Origin: Synechocystis salina LEGE 00031
GTDB lineage: Bacteria; Cyanobacteriota; Cyanobacteriia; Cyanobacteriales; Microcystaceae
Length of the DNA: 39,265 nucleotides
NCBI RefSeq assembly: GCF_015207985.1
Contig: NZ_JADEVV010000040.1
Span: 1 to 39,265, forward strand
Direction of reading: 5' to 3'
Shown: in pieces, positions 33,359 through 39,265 of the stretch
Numbering within the stretch: the stretch's first letter is position 1
Layout: each line of letters starts with the position of its first letter
Position numbers and translations under genes: made by a program
The notes under the pieces: model-generated
Seen by the model: the letters and a program-made list of their open reading frames with translations, nothing else
The model's database searches: none
Told to the model about the DNA's origin: nothing

Positions 33359-34414
33359 ATGACTGCCACGATTCCCCCGTTGATGCCAACGGCAACGCCC
33401 AGCAATCCCGATCGCCCGATTGCGGATCTAAAACTACAAGACATCATTAAAACCCTGCCCAAGGAATGCTTCGAAAAAAAAGCGAGCAAAGCCTGGGCTT
33501 CTGTTTTGATCACCCTAGGGGCGATCGCCGTGGGCTATTTGGGTATTATCTATCTGCCCTGGTACCTCCTACCCATCACTTGGATTTGGACGGGGACAGC
33601 CTTAACGGGGGCTTTCGTTGTCGGCCATGACTGTGGCCATCGCTCCTTCGCCAAAAAACGCTGGGTCAATGACTTAGTGGGCCACATTGCCTTTGCGCCC
33701 CTAATTTATCCTTTCCATAGCTGGCGTCTGCTCCACGACCACCATCACCTCCACACCAACAAAGTTGAGGTTGATAACGCCTGGGATCCCTGGAGTGTGG
33801 AAGCTTTCCAAGCCAGCCCGGCGATCGTCAGGCTTTTTTACCGAGCCATCCGGGGGCCTTTTTGGTGGACTGGTTCCATTTTCCACTGGGGCTTAATGCA
33901 TTTTAAACTCAGCAACTTTGCCGAACGGGACCGCAATAAAGTCAAACTATCCATCGCCGTTGTCTTTCTCTTTGCGGCGATCGCCTTTCCTGCCCTAATT
34001 GCGACCACAGGGGTGTGGGGCTTCGTCAAATTTTGGTTAATGCCCTGGCTCGTGTACCACTTCTGGATGAGCACATTTACCATTGTGCACCACACCATTC
34101 CAGAAATTCGTTTCCGTCCCATCGCCGATTGGAGCGCCGCAGAAGCCCAGTTAAACGGCACTGTCCATTGTGACTATCCCCGCTGGGTAGAAGTGCTCTG
34201 CCATGACATTAACGTGCACATTCCCCATCACCTCTCCGTTGCCATTCCTTCCTATAACCTACGTCTAGCCCACGCAAGTTTAAAAGAAAACTGGGGACCT
34301 TTTCTCTATGAGCGCACCTTTAACTTGAAGTTAATGCAACAAATTAGTAGCCAATGTCATTTGTATGATCCGGAGAATGGCTACCGCACCTTTGGTTCCC
34401 TGAAAAAAGTTTAA
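33359..34414 (+). CDS. desA: Acyl-lipid delta-12 fatty acid desaturase
   Basis: 351 residues, as in PCC 6803. The three histidine boxes that hold the di-iron centre are present: HDCGH near residue 90, HDHHH near 126 and HIPHH near 287. Hydrophobic segments at ~48-85 and ~205-245 form the membrane core. It introduces the delta-12 double bond into lipid-bound oleate, with ferredoxin as donor, and is central to cold acclimation. The gene has a 215-nt upstream gap and its own downstream terminator. Confidence 0.97.
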   Translation: MTATIPPLMPTATPSNPDRPIADLKLQDIIKTLPKECFEKKASKAWASVLITLGAIAVGYLGIIYLPWYLLPITWIWTGTALTGAFVVGHDCGHRSFAKKRWVNDLVGHIAFAPLIYPFHSWRLLHDHHHLHTNKVEVDNAWDPWSVEAFQASPAIVRLFYRAIRGPFWWTGSIFHWGLMHFKLSNFAERDRNKVKLSIAVVFLFAAIAFPALIATTGVWGFVKFWLMPWLVYHFWMSTFTIVHHTIPEIRFRPIADWSAAEAQLNGTVHCDYPRWVEVLCHDINVHIPHHLSVAIPSYNLRLAHASLKENWGPFLYERTFNLKLMQQISSQCHLYDPENGYRTFGSLKKV

Positions 34415-34521
34415 ACCTAAGTTAATGGGTCATTTTCAACCCATGATTGGTCAGCAATTAACCATAGCTGAGCTCTGGGGGAAGTTACCCAACCATTAAC
34501 TAAAATTGAAGTAAACATCTG

Positions 34522-34556
34522 GGAATGCGGCCAATGGGCTGGATTCCTTTTTTTTT
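34522..34556 (+). terminator. Intrinsic terminator of desA
   Basis: GGAAT (34522-34526) pairs with ATTCC (34543-34547), with a partly paired GC-rich interior. It is followed at once by nine T (34548-34556). It lies 108 nt past the desA stop and just before the convergent gene's stop. Confidence 0.7.
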
Positions 34557-34572
34557 GGTGAGGGAAAATCTT

Positions 34573-35817
34573 CTAAGTAGATAAATTAGAGCGGTTGAGA
34601 CTGGAAAGGTCCACCCGGCCAAAATGAATACTAAACGCAACTTGCATATTTTCCAAGGTTTTCACCAGCCAAGGCACCCCCTCCCGGGCCATCGACTCAT
34701 AGTGATTAAACAAAATTGAAAAACGTTTTTCCAAATAAGGCTTCACCTTAGAGCAGAAAAGTACAATTTTGAGCAATACCCCAATGGTCTTCTTCACGCC
34801 AATATTGGAAATTAGATCAATAAAGACATAGTGATCCGGATTTTTACTGCCTTCCACTACTAAAAAGTTGAGCAACTGACTAGAAGTCCGCATCATTAAA
34901 AATTCCGTGGGTTTCTGTTGGTTGCATTCCGGATAGGCATTTTGGAATAGGTCAAATAGTTTCTTATCAAAACTTCCTTGTTTATACTTATCCTGTAGGG
35001 AACCCCGGATATATTCGTAAAGTTCGTCCTTAAAAGTGCCAAAGGATTGGGTATAGGCCACATGGTTGCGGAAACTTTTCGAGAGGGATTGGTAACTCTG
35101 ACCGTTTTCCACTGCACCGACAAAATGTTTGAGGGAACTATTTAGATCCTGATCGCTCAGTAGGGTAGGGTTTTTCACTGGCTTGATCAATTCCTTGTCC
35201 GGCAAGATTAGTCCAGCTTTATTGGTTCTGGCCATGCGCACCCGATAGGTGACGTACTGGGAAAGGTTAATTTCAAACTTACGCTCATTTTGAGCTTTGA
35301 TGCGGTGTATGGTTTGGCGGTGTTCCCGACTGCTATCGTCCCCCATGAGGCAATAATCATACAGATAGGGATAGCGGTGGATGAGGGTGCCAACGGAGCT
35401 GGATTTAGTTTCAAACTTGGCAGTGACAACGGTAGCCAATCTTTTCAGCCGGACAAATTGTTCACTGAGGGTAAAATTTTTAACTAGTTGGCGGATGTTT
35501 CCTTTTGTATTGCCCCCAGGACTAATATTAGCCACCGCTTTTTCCACCATATTTACCAGTTGGGGAATGAATCGCTGGGTTGGGGGGGAAAGTTGCCAAT
35601 AGTTGATCAGAATATAACAGCAACGGTTAAAAAAGTAGTTGAAGTCTTCAGTGTTATTTTTAACTCTAATTACTTTTTCTAAGTGGGTAGAAATTTGCCC
35701 TTGAGAGCCACCTTGTCCACTCAAGAAAAGGCCCCCTACCGCCTCAAGTACTTGGTCCCCTTCCACGGACTGGACCAAGTTAAGCAGATAATCGTAAATT
35801 GCCTGCTCGTCGTTCAT
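34573..35817 (-). CDS. Conserved cyanobacterial protein of unknown function
   Basis: 414 residues from the ATG at 35817 (MNDEQAIYDYLLNLVQ); the frame is open to 35955, but the extra 46 residues look like translated leader. The protein is mostly helical and basic, with no signal peptide. Its C-terminal third has a moderately hydrophobic stretch (GVKKTIGVLLKIVLFC) that is more likely a buried helix than a membrane span. No catalytic motif or known domain is recognised. It is convergent with desA and divergent from murF, with which it shares a 381-nt upstream region. Confidence 0.7.
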   Translation of the reverse strand: MNDEQAIYDYLLNLVQSVEGDQVLEAVGGLFLSGQGGSQGQISTHLEKVIRVKNNTEDFNYFFNRCCYILINYWQLSPPTQRFIPQLVNMVEKAVANISPGGNTKGNIRQLVKNFTLSEQFVRLKRLATVVTAKFETKSSSVGTLIHRYPYLYDYCLMGDDSSREHRQTIHRIKAQNERKFEINLSQYVTYRVRMARTNKAGLILPDKELIKPVKNPTLLSDQDLNSSLKHFVGAVENGQSYQSLSKSFRNHVAYTQSFGTFKDELYEYIRGSLQDKYKQGSFDKKLFDLFQNAYPECNQQKPTEFLMMRTSSQLLNFLVVEGSKNPDHYVFIDLISNIGVKKTIGVLLKIVLFCSKVKPYLEKRFSILFNHYESMAREGVPWLVKTLENMQVAFSIHFGRVDLSSLNRSNLST

Positions 35818-36198
35818 TTTATCAGAGTCGTTGGTGTGGAGGTGATTGTGGTTCACAGTGGCAACCCTCCTTGGTAAAAAGGGGGCAGATTGGGGGTAGG
35901 GAAAACTGATAATGAAAACGAAATCATAAGATAAGGTCAACGATACTCTGGGCATTTAATCAGGCATCGCTGTGGATGGTAAGATACACCCTGATCCCAT
36001 TGGGATGAAACCGGAACCTTGTTACTAGACATTGTCGGTTTCTAACATTTTTATATCTATTTCTCTTCCAATGTAAGTGATGAAGGCACCCATGGTAAGT
36101 GATCTAGATCACAGATAAAAATTGGCAATGACTTAACACTTCTGAGTCAATTCTAACCCAGTTTTCCTCCACCACATTCCCCACTCTTATTCTTTCCT
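35818..36198. promoter_or_regulatory. Divergent upstream region of murF and the 414-residue gene
   Basis: 381 nt containing a near-ideal CRP-type site (listed separately). It also contains a 7-bp inverted repeat GAAACCG/CGGTTTC (36007-36013, 36036-36042), a short ATCCCA/TGGGAT hairpin (35994-36006) and a direct repeat GTAAGTGAT at 36073-36081 and 36095-36103, spaced 22 bp or two helical turns. No ORF is supported. Confidence 0.55.
36099..36112. promoter_or_regulatory. CRP/SyCRP1-type binding site upstream of murF
   Basis: GTGATCTAGATCAC is a perfect 14-bp palindrome equal to the core of the ideal CRP operator (TGTGA-N6-TCACA); only the outermost T of the left half is A. It is centred 93 nt before the murF ATG. 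I recall that the Synechocystis cAMP receptor SyCRP1 binds upstream of slr1351 (murF), which fits. Confidence 0.8.
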
Positions 36199-37563
36199 AT
36201 GAACTCCAAACTTTCCCTATTTGACATCCGTACATTCCTAGAAAGTTGCTTATTGTCTGTTACCAATCTTTCCGCGGATATACGGATAAATAATATTTGC
36301 ACCGATACAAGGGCTTTGGTGCCAGGGGATTTATTTCTCGCCTTACGGGGAGAAAGTTTTGATGGCCACAATTTTATTCCCCAGGCCGGGGCGGCGGGAG
36401 CGATCGCCGTGGTGACGGATCGGCCAGTGGAGGGGTTAGGGGAGACGGTGGCTCAATTTTTGGTGGAAGATACATTGGTGGCCTATCAGCGCATAGCCGC
36501 GGGATGGCGACAAAGGTTTTCCATTCCCATCATTGGGGTGACCGGTTCTGTGGGTAAGACCACCACCAAAGAGTTAATTGCGGCGGTGCTGTCCCAGTTT
36601 GGCCATGTGCATAAAACCAAAGCTAATTACAACAATGAAATTGGGGTGCCGAAAACTTTGTTGGAACTATCCCCAGACCATGATTTTGCCATTGTGGAAA
36701 TGGCCATGCGGGGTCGGGGACAAATTGCCCTGTTGGCGGACATTGCCCAGCCCACCATCGGTTTAATTACCAACGTTGGCACAGCCCACATTGGTCTTTT
36801 GGGATCGGAGTTGGCGATCGCCGAGGCCAAGTGTGAATTGCTGGCCCACCAACCCCCCCAGAGCACGGCCATCCTCAATCAAGACAATGCTTTGTTAATG
36901 AAGACAGCCCAACGATTTTGGCAGGGAAAAACCATTACCTATGGACTGCAGGGGGGAGATGTGCGAGGAACGGTTGATGGCGAAAATTTAATCCTTGATG
37001 GGGTTAGTTTGCCTTTGCCCTTGGCTGGTGTCCACAATGCTTCTAATTACCTAGCGGCGATCGCCGTGGCCCAGTGTTTAGGGTTGGATTGGCAACGGTT
37101 ACAGTCTGGGCTGACGGTGGAGTTGCCCAAGGGTCGGGCCCGTCGTTATCAATGGGGGCAGGACGTGGTGCTGTTGGATGAAACCTATAACGCAGGATTG
37201 GAATCCATGTTGGCAGCGTTGGATTTATTGGCCAATACCCCTGGAAAACGACGTTTAGCAGTGCTAGGGGCAATGAAAGAACTGGGGGATTATGGTCCGA
37301 CATTCCACCAACGGGTGGGGGCCAAGGTGAAAGCCTTAGGTTTAGATGGTCTTTACCTATTGGCCAATGACCCTAATACCGATGCCATTGCCGCTGGAGC
37401 CAACGGTGTGGAGACCCAATCTTTCAGCGATGGACCTAGTTTAGTGGCGGCCCTAAAAACGACCCTCCAACCAGGCGATCGCCTCCTGTTCAAAGCATCA
37501 AATTCCGTCGGCCTCGGGGCAGTGGTTAGTCAATTGTTGGCAGAAAACCCCACCTCGGCTTAG
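36199..37563 (+). CDS. murF: UDP-MurNAc-tripeptide:D-Ala-D-Ala ligase
   Basis: 454 residues. The N-domain (DIRINNICTDTRALVPGDLFLAL) binds the UDP substrate. The ATPase loop GVTGSVGKTTTKELIAAVL, KANYNNEIGVPKTLL and MAMRGRGQIALLA mark the central domain. The C-domain has LLDETYNAGLESMLAALDLL. It adds D-Ala-D-Ala to the peptidoglycan precursor in the cytosol. The stop overlaps the stop of convergent cytM by 4 nt. Expression is probably cAMP-responsive through the upstream CRP-type site. Confidence 0.95.
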   Translation: MNSKLSLFDIRTFLESCLLSVTNLSADIRINNICTDTRALVPGDLFLALRGESFDGHNFIPQAGAAGAIAVVTDRPVEGLGETVAQFLVEDTLVAYQRIAAGWRQRFSIPIIGVTGSVGKTTTKELIAAVLSQFGHVHKTKANYNNEIGVPKTLLELSPDHDFAIVEMAMRGRGQIALLADIAQPTIGLITNVGTAHIGLLGSELAIAEAKCELLAHQPPQSTAILNQDNALLMKTAQRFWQGKTITYGLQGGDVRGTVDGENLILDGVSLPLPLAGVHNASNYLAAIAVAQCLGLDWQRLQSGLTVELPKGRARRYQWGQDVVLLDETYNAGLESMLAALDLLANTPGKRRLAVLGAMKELGDYGPTFHQRVGAKVKALGLDGLYLLANDPNTDAIAAGANGVETQSFSDGPSLVAALKTTLQPGDRLLFKASNSVGLGAVVSQLLAENPTSA

Positions 37564-37946
37564 AGGGTTTTAAGGTAATCCAATAAATCCGCCATTTCCT
37601 GGGGATTGGGTTCAAACTGGGGCATGGGAGGCGTTTGACCACTAACTACCTGGTGAATAATGTGGCTCTGGGATCGCCGTTGGGACACCCCCCAAAGACT
37701 AGGGCCAATGTAACCGTCAGCTTGGATGCCATGGCAAACCACGCAATTGGCTTGGAAAATAGCCCGGCCCCTATCCGCATCTCCTTTAAGGGCAAGCACC
37801 TGGTTCACATAGGGATCAAAGTTCATAAAGCTAAATAAAGCCACTGCCAATATCACCAGGGAAATAATGCCTGCCATAATCCACATCCCGGTGGGGGAAG
37901 CATTTACCTTGGCAACAGTTGGATTTTTTTCGATTACAGGGGCCAT
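37560..37946 (-). CDS. cytM: Cytochrome cM
   Basis: 128 residues. An N-terminal hydrophobic segment (about 20-42, GMWIMAGIISLVILAVALFS) acts as an uncleaved anchor or signal. RGRAIFQANCVVCHG carries the CxxCH haem site, and a later Met in PPMPQF is the probable axial ligand. It matches cyanobacterial cytochrome cM, a small membrane-associated c-type cytochrome linked to respiration under stress and dark conditions. rplI lies upstream on the same strand after a 231-nt gap, the order I recall for the sll1244/sll1245 genes in PCC 6803. Confidence 0.92.
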   Translation of the reverse strand: MAPVIEKNPTVAKVNASPTGMWIMAGIISLVILAVALFSFMNFDPYVNQVLALKGDADRGRAIFQANCVVCHGIQADGYIGPSLWGVSQRRSQSHIIHQVVSGQTPPMPQFEPNPQEMADLLDYLKTL

Positions 37947-38080
37947 AGGTTAGGAACGATTGGTCAAGGTGGCCAGGACCACCACTCAGAAACTTAATCT
38001 ATTGTATTGATGCTGGGCATTCCTGTCTTTGCTTAGTCCTAGGCTGGGGCCTGGATTAACTGCGTTGACAAACTAAAACT

Positions 38081-38120
38081 CCCCCAATATCGATCCCAGA
38101 ATTTTCCTGGGTCAGGGGGG
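38081..38120 (-). terminator. Two-part hairpin downstream of rplI
   Basis: CCCAG (38095-38099) pairs with CTGGG (38107-38111), and an outer CCCCC (38081-38085) can pair with GGGGGG (38115-38120). On the minus strand the stem is followed by AGTTTTAG, a short T-run. It lies between the rplI stop and cytM. Confidence 0.5.
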
Positions 38121-38177
38121 AGCATTGACAAAAATCTATCCAGCTTGCCCCCAGTTGATCAGCGAGGGCCGACTGGT

Positions 38178-38636
38178 TTACAGGGGAGCAACTTGCACTT
38201 CCACCGTAGCGATAACTTCGGGGTGCAATTTGATTTGGGCTTGGTAAAAACCAGTTTTGTGGATGTCCGGCAGGCTGATGCCTCGGCGATCGAGACTTTG
38301 GTTGGTGGCGGCTTCCACTGCATCGGCCACTTCCTGGGTGGTAACGGTACCAAAAATGGCTTCCGCTTCCCCTACTTGTTTTTTGATCACAAAACGACCA
38401 ATGGTTTCCAGAGCGACTTTGCGGGCTTCGGCGGCATCCTTTTCTGCTTTGAGCCGTTCCAATTCCTTGAGGCGTCTTTGTTCCACCTGGCGCAAAATAC
38501 CAGGGGTGGCCACTATTCCCAGGCCTTTGGGAATGAGATAGTTGCGGGCATAACCGGGGGCCACTTCCACTAAATCGCCGGTGAAGCCTAGTTTATTGAT
38601 AGTTTCGTTTAAAACGACCTTGACTCGCTTTGCCAT
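38178..38636 (-). CDS. rplI: 50S ribosomal protein L9
   Basis: 152 residues from the ATG at 38636 (MAKRVKVVLNETINKLG); the frame is open upstream, but the family starts here. The N-domain signature GDLVEVAPGYARNYLIPKGLG is intact. A long connecting helix rich in Arg, Glu and Lys follows, then the C-domain with IFGTVTTQEVADAV and HPEVIATVEVQV. It binds 23S rRNA in the large subunit. Confidence 0.97.
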   Translation of the reverse strand: MAKRVKVVLNETINKLGFTGDLVEVAPGYARNYLIPKGLGIVATPGILRQVEQRRLKELERLKAEKDAAEARKVALETIGRFVIKKQVGEAEAIFGTVTTQEVADAVEAATNQSLDRRGISLPDIHKTGFYQAQIKLHPEVIATVEVQVAPL

Positions 38637-38817
38637 GACTGTAATTTTTCCAATATGAAGTTTGTTTAGCTTGTGGAGCAATTCACAAACCTCCATCTTA
38701 ACCTTTAGGGGCAATCCCGCCAAAGTTGGCGATCGCCGGAGGCCAGTTTTTCCCCAGGACAATGAACAGAAAGGCAAAGTTACTCTGTTACCATGGGGGA
38801 CGGCCCTCCGCAACCAG

Positions 38818-39265
38818 ATGCCAATGTCCAGCCTGATTTCCCTTTTCCGTCAACATTATCCCCAGGGCAGTCTCTGCTGTGACCTGCTCGAAATTGATCG
38901 GGGACTATACATCGTCCAAGCCAGCATCACCCTAGAAGGCATTGTGGTAGCCACGGCCCTAGCGGCCCAGTGTCCCCTGGAAGCCGCCGAAGACTTGGCC
39001 AAGGAAAGGGTGATCGCCAGCCTTGATTTACCCCATGGGTCGCCGACGGAATTTACTCCAAAGGCGGATAAACCGGAGAAGGGAGTCGCCGAAACCGGCC
39101 CAGCCCAACAATCCTCCCAGGCTTCCCCGAGCAAAAAAGAGACCAAATCTTCCAAGCAGAGCAGTAAAATTGTTGCCCCTGCCCCCGTCCCCGCTAAACC
39201 TCCGGTCTTAGAGGCGATCGCCCCTCCGGCCCAAACTGTAACCAGTCCAGTCGTTTCCTTTCCCC
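38818..39265 (+). CDS. Conserved protein, 5' part, running off the right edge
   Basis: An open frame of 149 codons starts at ATG 38818 (or ATG 38824) and has no stop before the edge. The first ~65 residues look like a small alpha+beta domain (SLISLFRQHYPQGSLCCDLL, GLYIVQASITLEGIVVATALAAQCPLEAAEDLAKERVIASL). A low-complexity Pro/Ser/Lys/Ala tail follows. Similar N-termini occur in cyanobacterial proteins of unknown role. It is divergent from rplI with a 181-nt gap. The C-terminal domain is outside the window. Confidence 0.7.
   Translation, partial: MPMSSLISLFRQHYPQGSLCCDLLEIDRGLYIVQASITLEGIVVATALAAQCPLEAAEDLAKERVIASLDLPHGSPTEFTPKADKPEKGVAETGPAQQSSQASPSKKETKSSKQSSKIVAPAPVPAKPPVLEAIAPPAQTVTSPVVSFP

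Overview
The window looks like chromosomal DNA from a Synechocystis-type unicellular cyanobacterium. The octamer GCGATCGC (HIP1) is scattered through most of it. The right half carries genes recognisable from Synechocystis sp. PCC 6803: ccaA, cysE, pgi, desA, murF, cytM and rplI, plus ggpS, gghA and glpK for glucosylglycerol metabolism. As far as I can recall the PCC 6803 carbonic anhydrase, the protein here is clearly similar but not identical, so I infer a sister strain rather than PCC 6803 itself. No tRNA, rRNA or CRISPR array was seen.

Layout. (1) 1-560: edge of an unknown gene and a HicBA-type toxin-antitoxin pair. (2) 670-10925, all minus strand: a long operon-like block. Read 5' to 3' it encodes a vWA-type lipoprotein, a four-helix membrane protein, a tubulin/FtsZ-like GTPase, a 1076-residue protein with an actin/Hsp70-type ATPase core, and two membrane-anchored proteins sharing a C-terminal domain. 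A chain of four start-stop-coupled genes (Uma2-type nuclease, a 52-residue ORF, a MNT-type nucleotidyltransferase, a 45-residue ORF) sits inside this block. (3) 11174-20864: the glucosylglycerol/glycerol section, with ggpS and glpD on minus and gghA, glpK, a SpoU-type RNA methyltransferase and a DUF760 gene on plus. (4) 21156-26722: an accessory island of a TetR regulator and six plus-strand enzyme genes (NTF2-like, GST, isochorismatase-like hydrolase, azoreductase, VOC protein, PNPOx-like flavoprotein). It is nearly free of HIP1 and has palindromic operators in its divergent promoter region. (5) 26770-39265: a TPR protein, panC-cmk, ccaA, cysE, pgi, desA, a conserved unknown, murF, cytM, rplI and a gene running off the right edge.

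How they work together. GgpS makes glucosylglycerol-phosphate from ADP-glucose and glycerol-3-phosphate. GghA releases glycerol from the osmolyte, GlpK rephosphorylates it and GlpD oxidises glycerol-3-phosphate, so synthesis and recycling of the main salt-protection solute are clustered. The TetR island looks like an electrophile, quinone or xenobiotic detoxification unit, by inference from its enzyme classes and a NemR-like cysteine in the regulator. The most interesting region is the minus-strand block at 0.7-10.9 kb: a predicted envelope-linked system combining tubulin-like and actin-like NTPases with a surface vWA lipoprotein, whose function I cannot name.
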